From positions 21,422,115 through 21,486,114 of the forward strand of contig NC_037254.1 in the NCBI RefSeq assembly GCF_000002425.4: 64,000 bases of DNA. Direction: 5' to 3'. The number at the start of each line of letters is the position of its first letter. Position 1 is the stretch's first letter. Shown here piece by piece: positions 10,183 to 25,066 of this stretch. The notes under the pieces are model-generated. The model was not told the DNA's origin and did no database searches. It saw only the letters and a program-made list of their open reading frames with translations. The translations under genes were made by a program, and so were the position numbers. This DNA is from Physcomitrium patens (lineage: Eukaryota > Streptophyta > Bryopsida > Funariales > Funariaceae).

Positions 10183-13100
10183 CTAAAAAGGAGGGTATGA
10201 GGAAGGGAAGCGCACAATCTGCCACTTGCGTTCGTATTCAGCCAGGTGTGGCCACTCAAGCTCTTCAAGCAGTTTGATGCGTAGCTCAAATAAACTTTTC
10301 TGAGGTGGTTTGCTTTCATCTTGGATCAGGTCGTTCAAAAACTGTTCATAACAACTCAGCCGGTAAGTCATTTTTGTTGCTAACACATTTTGCCCAGATT
10401 TACAAGATTCCTCATAGTTTAAGGTTTTAGCAAGAATTATAGCAAGAAATGAAGATAAGGAGATTGAAATGGTAAAAAATCTTTCAGGGTGGAGATCGGC
10501 CTGAAGCTGATCTCTAGGAAAAATAAACAAATAAATAAGCCAACATGCTTTACCTTAAAAGCATTTCCGAGACGACCACTGCGCTTTTCTCGTTTCACAG
10601 TTAGAAGAAGATACTTGGGCAAATTAATGTCAGCCCATTTCCGCAGCTCAGCATACGTCTCTTCAAAAGTGTCGGTTATTGGAGCTGACAGTTGGGAGCT
10701 CTCGTTCTTCACAGAAGTTGATGCACCATCTAGAGCTTCAGTTGAAGAGGCTTCGTGAACCTCTTTCTGCACTCAACGCCAGATTCCATTGCAAGAAACA
10801 TCTCAAAGATTAGAAGTTTATATTAAAGGTTGGGTATATTGGGCTGCAGATGTATATCAGAGGCCAAGAACTAAGACCAACAGTACGCATTAAATGTAGT
10901 AAACATGGGCTCGGGAAGAAGTATGGCCTGCTAACATGACATTCTTTCAATCAAAACGTGACGGAGGTCCAGCACATCACATATTGTCCAATTAAATATT
11001 GTCCAATACAACCCTTTCAAATGAACATACCTGTTGGGTTGTTTGATCCTCTTCCAGCTGAATCAAAGCAAGACCCTTTTTGTATAAAGCATCTGCCAAT
11101 GAATCTCGTTTCTTTTCCATCTCCTTTCGCACTTTCTAATAATGCTCACAAACGCACGTTAAGACTACATCCTAATTTTAAAAGAGAGAAATCTACTCCA
11201 AAAAGACTTACAATCTTCCAACATCTGCTCTGCCATGTACAAATACTGATGTCTACTTCATTTGGGGCTTAAGGATGCCACTCTTCAACCCCTGAAGTGG
11301 CACGTTCCAAAGCTTTGGAAAAGCACTGGGAATTAAGAGAAGTTACCGCAGCATTCGCATCTTCAGACTCGTTTTTCATTGAGAAATATCTTGCGAGGTC
11401 CCCAGTGTCCACTAAACGAATCACATTATCAGCCGCTTTAATTACCTGTGTTACAATGTGGAAAATAGTTATACCGAAGTGTTTAACTAGCGATGTACAA
11501 AGTTTCCCAATTGCGCAAAAAGCCGGTCACCAAATTACTGCACTGCTTGAACCCACGTCTTTTTTTGTCAGAACTACTCCAACAATGGTAACTCTACTCA
11601 AATCTAGGCATGCTACAACATGGATGATACAACATTTATGTATGTTAACATTCCAGGTTATGTATCAATCTGCAAGAACAGACACTTAATGCTCAGAGAA
11701 AAGAACCTTGGCAACACTGAACTTTGCTTCTCCGATGCCTTGGGATCCATACATCTTGTTCAATATCTCTACCATGAGTTGCAGATAATTGGGATAATTC
11801 ACCTGCAATCAGTAGTGCCACGCCATGACTACATGCCAAGCAAACCAATCGCTAAAAATAAAATAAAAAAGCTCACAAAGTATGCAGTAAAAAAGTTTGC
11901 CAAAAGCCCAATATCCAATAATATATAAGGTGCAAGCACACAGGTTCGAATGACGACCTTGAGTGAATCAGCAAGCCGCTCCCAGTCTTCAAGTTCTTCT
12001 TTTGTTTCCAAGGATAAACTTGAAAGCACTTTGATTTTTGCATTCCTCACCTGCACAATATCATATTTTCTTAATTCATTTGCCGACTTTCGGTCTATTG
12101 AAGTAGAGCCACATTGAGTTCTACCGTAATCTATTGGTTGTCTAGACTACAAAAACTGATTCAGAAACCATTGCAAGTCTTTACTACTCGGCGCTACGAA
12201 GAGATGTGTACCAACTGAGGAACTGTGGGTTACAAAGATGCAACATGCTTACAAACATAACGTCGAGAGAAACATCTACTTGCTTCCCACTAACATTGGT
12301 CGCTAAACACCAGGTCATGATGATAACAACCATGTACAAGGAATAGCACTAACTGAGCTGAAGACGAGCCGACCATTTGAAAGTCCCTAGTAACCCATAA
12401 TCATGTTTAGTATTATTCCCAAGAATGGTATTGTCTGTAGAGTGTACAATCGTCACGTAAGTTATGGGAATAGAACCCACCTCTTCATCCAGAGCTTGAG
12501 AAACAGTCTTTTTAGTATCATCCTCCTCTTTTGGATTCTCCTCACCCTATACATCAAGCCAAATCAATTAGAAGCTTGTGAAATGTTATAAGACAAATTG
12601 ATACGTCACAATTTAAAAGGAGACTGATGCTTTGCACTTACGATTGAACAAGTGAACCAAGGTTTGCTACCACCTTATTATGAAATAGATGGAACTGCAA
12701 GTGGACCATAGGATAATGCGAACTTTGAGCTAGGCTAGTAAATGTCATTTAAGCAGTTTGTGCAGTCAAACCTTAGGTGGTGGGGGCACAACAAACGAGA
12801 TAGTTGACTGTGCAGGGGAGTTATCACTTTCAACCTTCCCGTATGTAATCTCGCCCAGCAACACTGAACCCAACGTCGCTTCCTGCAATATCCAACCACG
12901 ATGTCCAAATGCAGAAATCAGAGCTTATTAACACTATATCACTTTAGTAACTTCCATATTTTATATTCATGTTAGCATGTAACCAAACAATTAAAGAAAA
13001 TAGTATTCATGAAAAACTAATAACAAACCTTGTGAAAATATATAATGCAAGCACTTCTGTTGATCCTTGTGTTCAAAACAAGGCAGAAAAAAATCTTTGA

Positions 13101-16100
13101 CGTGTGTTTTATGAATTGACATCTGATCATAGAAAGGTAACTACGGGTAGATAACTGCCTTACCTTCGGTATCTTTTCATCAGCTGGGGCGACAATGTAG
13201 AAAGGCCGTGATTCTCTATCATGCCCACATGCATGAGTTAAGAAGAATTAACTGAGGTAAAGTGAAGAGCATCATTTGGGTCTTATTATGTTGCATAAAG
13301 CAAGAGTACGTGAGAATACCTAGACTCAGAATTTCCAACTAGATGAGAGAAACACATAAAGCCGACCCATTACAGAACGAGAAATTTTACCCAGCAGCTA
13401 GTTGCACGTTTGTGAATGGCTCTGCCCCTGTTATAGCTCCATCGATATGGGAAGAAAAACTAAGCTTTATAGAACTCTGTCGCGGACAATGCAAACAAGC
13501 AGTTGCTAAGAAAGGCTAATTAAAACAACATTCACAAGATAAAAAAGACCTTACAAAAGAGATTACAAAAGCTTCAGTAATAAACATCTCCAGGTAATTA
13601 TTTGAAATCGAAAAGATGTTTATCAAGTTAAACATTGCTAAAAACAAATGACAGACGCATTCACTGGATTAACACACCTTGCCTTCCAGATCGCGCTCAA
13701 GCAATATCACTGTCTTTTTCAGCTTTTCTAGGTACCTCGTGTTGTCATGCCTGGTAAACAAGCCAGGAAGAATGCACATGTTGCAACACTTCGCAATTTG
13801 TATAAGGACTAAGATTTCTTGTGGACCCTTACTAATTGGATATTGCACTCATTAGATACTCTGGGTCATTAAGCGCAATACTGTAAACCTAGAACATGAC
13901 ATTGTTGCTGAACATGAATTAGAATTCACGTTTTAAAATGAGAAAACCCTGAGGTAAAATTCAGCAATTAACCTGATGTGAAATAACAGTGTGTAGTCTC
14001 CTTTAGAGAGTCTTGCAGTTAACGGAGTTACATCCCCAATTGAGAGTACTCGCTGTATTCAATCAGTGTAACACAAATATTAATCAGTGGCTGAGTTTAC
14101 GCGTACAAGGACAACCTCCTAGAATAAGTTTATTAAAAGATTGCATCAGCGTTATAGAAACCACAAACACAAATTGACGGATGACAGAAGGAACATTGCC
14201 AAGTTGTCTGCTATTTGACACTATCCGCGCCCAACAAAATAACTGGTGAATGTGTGTGTGTATGTATGTGTGTATATGTACTTGTTATCAATAAGTTCAG
14301 ATAGTAAGTTATAAACTGTCTAATACAGCATTTCCACAGAAGTAACGGACACCATCAAGGGTAATATGCTAGAAATACCTTGTTGGAATCACAGAGAAAG
14401 TAAAACTGTGACTCGAATTCAATGTCATACATGCGCTCGTTCAAGATAGGAAGCCTTGGGGTCACGTCGCCACCTTCTGGGAGAAAAAATTTATATCTGC
14501 ATACATGCTACGATAAGATATGGCAGGTATTTCCCTACCACACGTACTGTTTTTTTTCTAAAAACAAAACGAAAACAGACATAAACTAACAAAGTCAAGC
14601 ACGTGATGGAACTGGATGAAGGTTATGGGTATGAGATCTTAGCGTCGAAAACCGAAACCGAAAGCCAAGAAATGACCCTCTTAGAACAAAGTGGGAATAA
14701 TGTTGACATCAAATAAGCAAATTTAGCTAAGAAATTATGATTCTCAACTTGAAAGTATACTCACGTCAAAGTGAGAGCATTAATCTGCCTTCCATCAGTC
14801 AATCTGTCCCTTGTCGCTGATAAAGGCGCAATCTTGGCTTCCACAGGGCGATATGGGATGCGAATCTGTGAAGGGAAGGCTACTTAATTGGATACATCCG
14901 TCACATACAACCACTATTGTATTCAATTTCTCTCTAGGTTAACAAAAACACATCAATTTGCGCTCCAAATTGGATACAGGGGTCAAACACACGGAGTTCT
15001 TAGTAGCTGTCAGACATGTCAAACCCAATGGAAATCCTAGCAGAAATGAAAGCATGCCACCACTCTTGTCAGCAGAAAAGCGTTAAAACAATCAGAATTC
15101 AACACCTAAATGGAAAGAACACATGGGTGAAAGAAAACCTTGTTTAAAGTAGCAGACGGAGATAACTGTTCAGTACCAAGAGCTGCCCTTACATCCACTC
15201 GAGCTGTAGCCTCGCTACCCTTAAAGACCACCTCGTTGTTACTGGCGAGTAAGCTATGATATTCAATCTGCCCAACATACAGAAGAAATATTAGAAACAA
15301 CACATGATCTACTAATCTGAAACAGTTTGATATGCTTAGTTACTTCCAGGTGATGAGGATGCGCCTACCTCTATATCAGCAGTAGCTGGTAAATGACTAC
15401 CATTGCCACTGGACCAAAACTGGGCGATTGTAAGCTCCATGGTTACTCCTCCTATTAATGGAAATGCAAAAGACTTCGATGAAGGCGATTGAAAATTCAC
15501 AAGAGTGCTCCATACAATAGGGGTTGTCTTAGGAACAATTTGCCCAGCATTCACATAGACTCTCCGAGGAGTATCGAAGCTAGTCATTCTTAATTTTGCT
15601 TCCGCCCAAGTGGTGCCCTCTGGAACTGATATAAACCTCCGCTCAATCCCACCTGCTCCAAACCGTCCAATCACACCAGATCAACACAGGCTTATTCTTA
15701 AGAAGAACTAAACAACATGCAATTTAAATATAAGCTCACAAAAAGGGACGTTTTAATTCGTCGAACATAGATCTGGTGGTTAGGACTATGTAATAAAGTA
15801 ACAACAAAGTGCTATGTGCTGCAATTCAGTACCTGCAACAAGCGACAAATCTGAAAAAGTTGCTACTGGTGGCAAAGTTTTCAACTCAAGAGGCTTGCAT
15901 ATAGTCACAGGTATTCTGAAAAGGGGCCCTCGCCAAGGTGCTTCAGAGTCGATACCCACAACTTCGGAGTAGTGAAGACCATCATCTAAAGTTGTTGGAT
16001 CAACCACAATACTGAACATATTGAAAATTAAATATCAGCGTTCACGACTCAAACGAATGGAAATAGTTTTCAGATTGAAGGAAAAGATAACTTCATAGCA

Positions 16101-19100
16101 AGAGAAAAAGTCGTGCCTAGAAAGACTCAGTACTTGAAGGTGCGTCCATTGTTGGTAAGTAAGAGAAATTCAGGACATTTGAGCCAGGATGGGTTCCCGC
16201 TCTCCAACTTCACGCGTTCTTCAAAGGGTACCACTGAATTAAGATTGTCAGCATCTTCAGGAAATATGGGCTTGACTGTGATGTTCCACTGGAAGGCAGG
16301 CAAACAAAAGAGACTTGAGTCAGATAAAAATATTCTGATCGTAGGGTTCAGGGTTTGGCGTATCTAAAAACAAGATAGTAACAGAAGAAAACATAGATTT
16401 TAATGGTAAAAATACCTCACTAGCTTGTCGGCAGTCAAATGCCTCTCTTAAATACACCCCTCGGAGAGTGACCCCTGTCAAACAAGTACATATACATTAA
16501 CAACAGCTCTCAAGTGACTAATCCATTGCAGCTAGATCATATAAGAATATCTGTACACATACATGTATGTGTAAAATGGCCCAAGCGGAAAATTCTAATG
16601 GCTTGAGAGTTGAGATGTCTTTCACTGCATAAATCTTGGAGCATGTAAACTAATGTCGGTTTCCTCACAAACACTATTCACAAAAAGGGCCAACAGGCTG
16701 CTAAACCCTGATGAAGTACCTAAGCAAATATTCACATTACGGAACAATCCTTCTGTAATGTGGTGCCAAATAATAAAGGCATAGAACATGCCAAGGTATA
16801 CACATGCAACTTCATATTCTGTAGAAACACAACTCCATAAGCAAGTCATGCAGATAGTTCACGAAAAATCCTGCACCTGAGTTTGAGCCACGTACAACCT
16901 CCACTTTGTAATACACAGGTGGAAGGTCCTTGCATTTTTGGAGATACTCATATGTCCTGAAAACAAATGTCACGAAAGATACCAAGCACATTAACTTTCT
17001 ATAGTACAAGATTGAACGAGGCAATTTTTATATTAGAAATGTTTAGAAAGAGGCATCATCGATTAGGGTACTTATTGTGAAGTAAAGACAATAAAATGTT
17101 TTCAGTCCTCTCAAAGAGCCAATGCACGTCTGTAGTAGCTTTCCACCCCTAAAAATTGGATTGAAACCTAACGAGACAGTAGTGTTAGAACTTCAAAAGT
17201 CACATAGCTAATCCAGAGATAAATCGTGCTACGTATCCAAAAGTAATTTAAACAAAAAAATACACCATGAATTCGCAGACACTTCAATAGGCAGGGAATA
17301 AATTCACCTTTCACTTAAGAAGCACCTGTCCGATTAAGATGAATATTATAAAGAACGCCAATCAAACTACACCATAAATAAAATTCAAGACAAAGTAGAA
17401 AATTTCCTATACGTGAAACAGGCAGGTGCAAAAGAGAGAAAACGATGAAGACGGCTTCACCTATCAACCTGCAAAAGGCCTCGACCAATTGTAAGATGAT
17501 CTTCAGGTGCGGAATGGACTGGAGCTGCAGTATTTTCAAGCGCTTTCCTCACCACATGTGGGCTGATTGCAAGTCCCTCTGCCTGATCAATACAGAATGC
17601 AATCATTATAGTTCTTCTGAGTAAAATTGAGACACATACAACTAGAGTCCTAACACTACACTCGTCCAAATCGAATTCTCCTGACAACTTTTTCTTTTGG
17701 GAATTATCATTACCCTGATGCTATAAACACCGATATTTCGCTCTTTTCAGTAACCCTAGTCATCAACTCTCATTGGCCAAGAAGAACTCACAACCGAGTT
17801 CAGATATATTTTCCGACACAAGATAAGATCATCACTATGATGAGAGGACCAGCGAACCACAAGGGCTAAGCAGCGCCTATGAGGCTCAAAACATATGATC
17901 TGATTAGACACCTGAACTTACCTTAAGCGAGCTCAATATCAACGCAACACCGCCGCAAGCACAGGGAGAAGACATAGAAGTGCCATTCATCAACATGCGT
18001 GGTTGAAGAGTCCACTTGGGCACAGGCGCTACTGCACCACCAAGGGCACTAATACCAACACCTAAATCTCCATCTGCTGTAGGTCCCCTGCTCGACCTGC
18101 CAACAAAGTAGTAAAGATCACCGTCTTGCATCGGAAGGCTGTTAGGATAAACTGGACAACTAGTTCTACTTTGCAAATTGAAAATACACAGAAGTTAGTG
18201 ACTACTCTATACCTATTTTCCACGAAATTACAACTTACGAGCGGGAAGCTAGCCACAGACTGAAGCGCATATTCATAATTAAAATAGAACTCTAAACAGC
18301 AGAAGTCTACTAAATCTAGAACTTTTTGAACCACTCTTGAAGGGCTGCTGATGGTTCAAAGTGACCTATCCGTGGATCGAACTTGAAAAAACAGCAGCAT
18401 CACCCTCTTAACTTACCTTCGCAGACACAGACAACTGGACCTAGCTCAGCATGGGTGCGATGGTTAATTTACCAGGTGTACTGGATGCCCTCTTCAGATA
18501 CTGCCTCAACCAAAGAGTGAGCTGAGACTGCCATTGATGGAGTTACAAACGCTCCGATGGACAAAATACAAGATGATGTGCCACCTGGAGCACCTACAGT
18601 GGTCAATGATGGTCCACTGTTACCAGCGCTAGATACGAATATCACTCCATGTTTGTTTACCACCTGGTCAAAAAAGAAAAGAAAACAAACAGAAGGCAAG
18701 AATGAAGTTATTCGCTTGAGTATACATGACCTTCCAGGTATCGAGGTATGAAAAACAAAAACATGAATCAAAACGGATCTTTAATTTTCCAATGAGGTTA
18801 TATCCTCCTTCGAAAAGTACAGCATGAACATGGGCCAATATTTTACCTCCTCGGCTAGCCGGATAAAACGGCCATAGTTAGGCGATGTAGTTGGCTCTCC
18901 ATAACTCATGTTAATGAGATCGCACTTCATCTGTAGATTACCACATTATGCCATCCAGTAAGTCCAAACCTGAGCTACTGCAAGTGTTTCCAGAAAAAGG
19001 AGTTTTACAGCCAAATATGCCTTAAAAGTCTAAACTCACCGCCAACAAAACTATCAGATTCTGAACTGCAGGGTAAATGCTCACTTCAAAAACTATACTG

Positions 19101-22100
19101 GATACAAACGTGTGACGAGTATTGCCAAATCTCCAATAACAACGGAATGTACGTCAAGAGGTTTACCTCAACTACTGCATTGAGGGCGCGAACTAGACCA
19201 GTGCCCATCTCCCTTGCATAAAGTCGAGTGTCACCAATCTTGCAAGAGACGATCTGAGCACCTGGTGCTACTCCATTTAACAGTGGTTCCTGTAGAAAAG
19301 CACAAGTGGTCATAGAGAATCAAACCTCTTGTCGAAATTTTTCAACATTCACCACAACCTCAAAATACTGCCTATCAACAGTCGAAAGGAACCATTGTGC
19401 ATATCAACGATTAGGGTATCCAACTTCATAAAAAATGTAATTAGAAGAAAAAGAAGCGTTTTCATATGACCCCACCCTGAAAGGTTCCAATTCATAGTTT
19501 GCTAATCAGTCACGAGAATACGAACTTCTTCCAAAATCTTCATCCTAAGATCTGAAATACAGATACACATAACAAAAACAGTGTCGTGTATGATCAATAC
19601 AAACGACCACAACTATCGGTAGTAAAGACACAAACCTGAGGATGGTGAGCGGCAGTGATTCCGGCAACATGTGTCCCATGAGGGGAGCAGTCAGTGACAA
19701 TGCTGAGTACGTTTCCATTGTCGAAAATATTTAAGACATAGCTGCAGGCGTCTATCTGTGTGAAGATCCCATATTTGCGCTCAACCCTGCAAAGCAGATG
19801 AATAACCAACAGGGCTAGTAAGAGCCCAGCTTTGAAAGAAGATTGGATCCACAATGAAGAAATATTAGTTAGACTATCGATAATCTTACTAGATGGTCTA
19901 CGCCCTTTGAATATTTACCAAATCACTCGAACATTATAGGTGAGTATACGATAAATCCTGTAAAAGGTTCCTTCAAAGCCATAGATGAAGAGCACCAAAC
20001 GTTTAAATACCTGAAATTAGTCAAAGGAATACAATCTGCTAGCTTTCCACGCCCTTTTCCCACTTCCATGTCTTGAGTGTCCAGTGCAGCCCTCCACAAA
20101 TCCCCATCATGCCAGACTACTGCATCAATAATTGGTCCATTGTCCTCGTAATTCTGGACCAAAAGAAAGAAATTCATTGTCAACGTTCGAAAGATGAAGA
20201 GTAAAATTCAAAACAAAGATTGCTTCAAGGATCACAACATGAAATTTTAAATAGAAAAAAGTCAGATACAGAATGTTTTACGTCTGATTGTTTCTGTAGA
20301 AGATCAACTCGATTCTGAAGATCCTCCCGGGCTTTCTTGAGCGATGGCTCAGTTGGGTGGGGATGCTTCTGTTGTAAAGACATCGAGCATATAAGCTGAA
20401 AGATTATGAAGCTTGCACGAACCCTTCTTTGTGGGACTATTTAAATCACAATGAATATTTTGGAGGTGTATCAGGAAAAGATATTCAGCATGCATCACTT
20501 TCTTTCTTTATATAATTAAACTAAAAAAATTGAAAGGTTCTTTAGAGAATGTACTTCCTCCTCTCTCCTCTCCTATACACATTGCATTCTTCAGAGAATT
20601 GTCATGTGGAAAGTTCTCCTTCACCATAAGATTATTAGAAGTTTACTCCCAATCTATTATCCGATTCTCCTTTTCTGACGCCCCCAAACTGTGAGAAAAT
20701 TCAGAGGAATGACCAACAAATGTACAGTGCAGACACCCACCGCATCAAAGGTTGTAAGTTGACGAAGTGCATCAGTTTGGACCTCGCGTTGCTTCTGATC
20801 CCACTTCTTTTTTCGTTCTTCCTGCATGTGAAATACCCGAAAATCGTTGAAAAGTCCTCTAAGTAACAAAGTGTTCCGCTAAACAACATATATCTCTATA
20901 GATCAAATGCAAAATCTCTTGGTTTTCGACTTTCAAATGGAAACTTTCCAGTAAGAATCTACAAACAAATCAAGTCAGTGTTACTTGCAAGCAGCTTAAT
21001 ACTAACAAGAGAAGTATATACCTTGAGACGACTGATGAGGGTATCTGTGAACAGCGAGAAAGCTAACTTGTAGCCCACCCTCCAGTCGCCTGTTGGGTTT
21101 TTCCATTCTTTGTTTACTTGCAGCCGGGCCCCTAGGGGAAGAAAAATCCAGAAAAAAATTAATTTCTATGCCTGAGTTAAACGTGAATGTAGCTAAATCC
21201 ACAAATTTCTCTTAGCGATACCTTTCAAAGGCCATTGTGTCTAAGGTATTGAGCAAGACTATCATTAAACATTGAGTCAACAAGCGATGAATTTACACTA
21301 TTGACTTCAGCGTCACAAGAAAGTATCAAATCAAACTCAGCACCACGATGACGACCAAAGGATGCTTCGTTCATAGTCTACTGGATTGGCATCACGCAAA
21401 AAAAAACCCTTTTTTTGCACAACTCATGAATGCAAAACATGGGTTGGCCAGCAGGAAACCTGAAGCTCCAGTAATAAACCCGTCTGCGTCTGCCTTCACG
21501 ATAGAGGAAGTATCCACATCTCCACTTCCAGTGCTGCACTTGGCACAATACCGAATATAAGAACTTCGCAGCGAAGAGGAAATTCCAGTACTAAGGCCTG
21601 CAAACTAATTGAGACTCGGTCTCTTAGTTAACACGTAACAAATTCCATTACCTTCTACAAAGATATAGCACCTAATACTAAAATTTCCAGTGGACTTAAC
21701 AGAACCAAGTTCCGTATTGAAAGATGTGAGGTTAGTTTGAGCATTCTCACACTCCTCTCGTTTACCAGTCAAGTACGTCAATGATCTTGGGCTTTCCATC
21801 TGTTGTAACTTGCAAACCAGCGGCTGCTGGATCTACTCCAGAATCTGAACCATCAAAACATAATGCTTCAGCATATGATGCATTGGCAACAAAACTTTCA
21901 ACAGATGGCTATATTTCAGACGTATGACAATATTATGCCTCTTATTATCTTTGAAACGTAGTACAATGTACCAGAACATACCAAATATTGCTATCTTAAC
22001 GCCCCTCCCGTCGTAATCAGGATGCTCTTCAAGAAACCGCGAGACCCCAATCTCCTTTTTCGGCATCAACCCCGCTAGGAAGTTCGAATGTGACGCTGAC

Positions 22101-22138
22101 GAGCTTTTCAGCTCTGTCGATCCTCCAGAAGAACCCAT
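10183..22138 (-). CDS. TPP2: Tripeptidyl peptidase II (subtilisin-family serine protease)
   Basis: This giant cytosolic exopeptidase removes tripeptides from proteasome products. Exons read from the minus strand stay in phase for the first 23: 22138-21982, 21844-21766, 21533-21460, 21131-21022, 20821-20741, 20368-20282, 20153-20011, 19786-19636, 19289-19167, 18930-18847, 18663-18473, 18096-17922, 17582-17461 and onward to 13750-13678. About nine more lie near 13.4, 13.2, 12.8, 12.5, 12.0, 11.8, 11.4, 11.1 and 10.7 kb, with a last exon of about 10390-10183. The catalytic Asp codon (AIF-DSGVDP) is split by intron 1. His is in [11 protein letters not shown], the oxyanion Asn in SSAGNSGP and Ser in NGTSMSSP. 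The C-terminal end ([12 protein letters not shown]) is plant-like. An open in-frame stretch continues upstream of the chosen ATG to an acceptor-like site near 22210, so an additional 5' exon is possible. Exon 1 and the promoter are duplicated at 2628-3661. Confidence 0.93.
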
Positions 22139-23072
22139 GAAGTCACGTGTATTATCGTCGCAGTTGGGAGAAGAAGTGTCTTGGCTTCCAAGTAATGAAC
22201 AGTTTCTCTAAAAAAATTAAATACAACACTCCCGATTGGTTGAGACCAGTCGCCCCGCAAATCCTGCACCTTCAAATTCTTCACTATGAATGGTCTCAGC
22301 CTCGGTTGTGGAGAAAACCTTAGACAATGGATGATTTGTCAAAACTACGACACAGCACTATTTCAAAATATCAGAAATCAAACAATTTATTTTACTCCAA
22401 AATGGTTGAAGTCGCAGATACTCTAACCTCAAGACACATATTTCAAATTCGTAGAATCGAATTCCAAGTAGGATTGCTTCTCAAATAAACCATGTAATTC
22501 AAGGTTGTATTTCCTTGCGATGCGACGCACCTATGAGTGCTACAGAAAACAACATTTGCTCGCTCTGAGGGAAAACAGGGATGGCTTCTGGAGCGACAGG
22601 AAACGTATTATTGTACAAACTTATTCTACATCACGAAGCACTCCCATGTTTGCCAAAATCTGTACCCATACCACACTTTGAATCCTTAAGGCTAGACCTA
22701 ACTTAGCACACAGTACGCACTAGACACTCCCACTTCACCTTCTTCCAACCTAAATTTTCAAAATAAAACTGTACTTCGCACCTCTGATTGCATTGTGACT
22801 ATACATTGCCAAACTCCTGTCTTCCAGAAATAAACTGAGTGAACAATAAGAACGCTAGATTAGATGCACTGCTAATTTAGCACAGCGAGAGAAATATACC
22901 CACAGGCGCCAGATCGTTCAGGTTCTGGATACGAAACAATGGAACCCTAGATTTTAGACTGTGTAAATGAGCTCGCTGAAGTAAGAACGAAGGTTGATTC
23001 GATAACCTGATTTCTCTTTTAAAATTAAGCGCGAACTCAAGTTCAGGAATACATTGAAATTGAATTGGACAC
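22039..23072 (-). repeat. TPP2 promoter/exon-1 block, donor copy (copy B)
   Basis: This is the in-place counterpart of 2628-3661, identical but for one base over 1,034 bp. It carries the start of TPP2 exon 1 (22039-22138) and 934 bp upstream. Because this copy is continuous with the complete gene, it is taken as the source. A CACGTG core lies at about 22145, just upstream of the ATG. Confidence 0.95.
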
Positions 23073-25066
23073 TTCTGATCCGAAAATTAGAGCTCAAACG
23101 TAAGCTGGAAGCACGAAGCCGAAACGCAACATAGGTCATTTTCTCACAATCCAATGAAATGTGGCGAAGGATCAGCTCAAAGTCAAAGCTAGACCATGCA
23201 AAGAAGACGACGGCCCTGGTGACCAGATGCAGGCACGAGCTGGTCAATCACATCGTAGCTACCTCACAACGGTCTCGACATTCGACTGAGATAATGTCCA
23301 TGTTCCACACTCACGATATACGCCAAAATTCCTGTTCTACCCAAAAATAAAGAAATAAATAAACTCCCCAGCAAGTTTATATTCCGTGGTCGCACTCATT
23401 TACCGCTGATGAACAAGAACAGAAGCAAGTTCCAGAAGAAAAAACGCAACAGAGAGACGATTCGCAGCTCGAAGCCGAACCCACTACTTAGAAATCACAA
23501 TCCGGCACAGTTCTTACAGTAATCGCACAGCGATAGATTGTTGGAGAGCACAGAATATCAAGAGTGCGCGGGGCAAGGAGCGAGAGGGAGGAAGAAGAAG
23601 TAGAATATGGCGGACGACACGCCTCCTTGCCTCGTCTCCACTCTCTCAACCTGATTCCTTTCCTGACAAAGATGACAGGCAGCACTCTTGCTCACTTCGA
23701 AACTCGCCTGTCTACCTTCCCAGATCTTATGCTATCACTTTGCCAGCCAGCTACCGTCGCCCTCGTCCCGGGATCAAAACTAGATTACTACTTTCATTGT
23801 TCTCTTTACTATTTGAAGAGATGAATTACATGGGATGAGCACCAGGATCTCGATCGGGACTCGTCGCAGAGTCTAGCATTTGGCGTCCCCTGACTCCTAC
23901 TGAGAGTACTTGGATTAAGGAACAAAAGCTGTTTCGTCACAATATCATCAGGTAGCACCTTTTGTAGTCGCACGTCAGCTTCAGAAATTCGAGAACCTCG
24001 AGTTCCTTACGTTTCGAGATTCCTTACAGTTACCTCCCGACGTGGCAGCGTGCAGTGGTGACCCACAAGAGCAGACTACCTGTGGACATTGTGCATAAAT
24101 TCCTCAACATTTTGATAATTCTCATGCGTACTTTCTATGCTTGCTAGGTTGGAAATGTCCATGCCATAGCCATCACAACACTGGATTTTGCTTCTGCTAG
24201 CCGATGTTTTCAACATATCATATTAATGAAGTTTGAGTTGAAACAATAAAGCTTTATTTGGATGCATGCAAGAATCTGATCACATCTCATTTTATCTGTC
24301 CATTTCTGCAAAAGACATCGAGACCTAAACTGCCCAGAACATCACCACAAATAACGACCTCCTCCAACGCTTTATTCTTATTATTACGAATTCGACAAAC
24401 CAAAAAGAGCCGATAGCATAGCTGCTCCAATTCCAGGTGGTTTGGTGTGTCCTTGTATTAGAAATTGTGCTCCAGAGTTCACCTAAATTAGATAAACAAC
24501 TCAAAGGCCTACCGAAATGTGATTATTATCAGAAATTCAGATCGAAAGACGCCTGCTGTGGATTATAAACTCTGAGCAACAAGCCTCTAAACTATATCTT
24601 GGTCCGACAGCCACACCTTGTACCTGTTCTGACCTGGTGATTATGTACGCCCCTGCAATCAAAAGATGTAACCAGTTGCAACCCAACTTCACGTGTTTTT
24701 TGTACCAAACATGCCCATCGTCTCCGCAGCCTCACAAGCTCCACAATTCACTCCCCACCTTGAAGTCCACAATTCCTACCAAGTGTTACCTTCTTGCATA
24801 AGGGCACGTCAATGTGTGCCGATGAACAGTTTTCGTTGTCGTGAACAACATGCTGTATCCGCATCAGATTTGGCCCCTATTCCCTCAACGGCACAGACCG
24901 AGGGTGCAACATGTTTGTGAGGAAGAACTAAAATCTGGGGGAAGCTGCAATAATGCCAACAAACAAAGCCTCCTCGATCCATCACAAGTCCAAACTAGCA
25001 CAACCTTCAAATATGCTGGAGCAATGAGACAGGCTGCCTGCGGTGGTTGTGCTACCAACCTTAAAT
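23073..25066. other. Intergenic between TPP2 and the KH/RING gene
   Basis: Both neighbours are on the minus strand, so this holds the distal TPP2 promoter and the 3' flank of the KH/RING gene. Several short open frames exist, including the GA-rich 23560-23680 stretch, but none shows a family signature. I see nothing else. Confidence 0.5.

Noticed and set aside
11936..11960. tRNA T-loop-like GGTTCGAAT sequences (also at 43033)
   Set aside because: No acceptor stem, D-loop or anticodon arm around them; they sit at splice sites of TPP2 and INO80.
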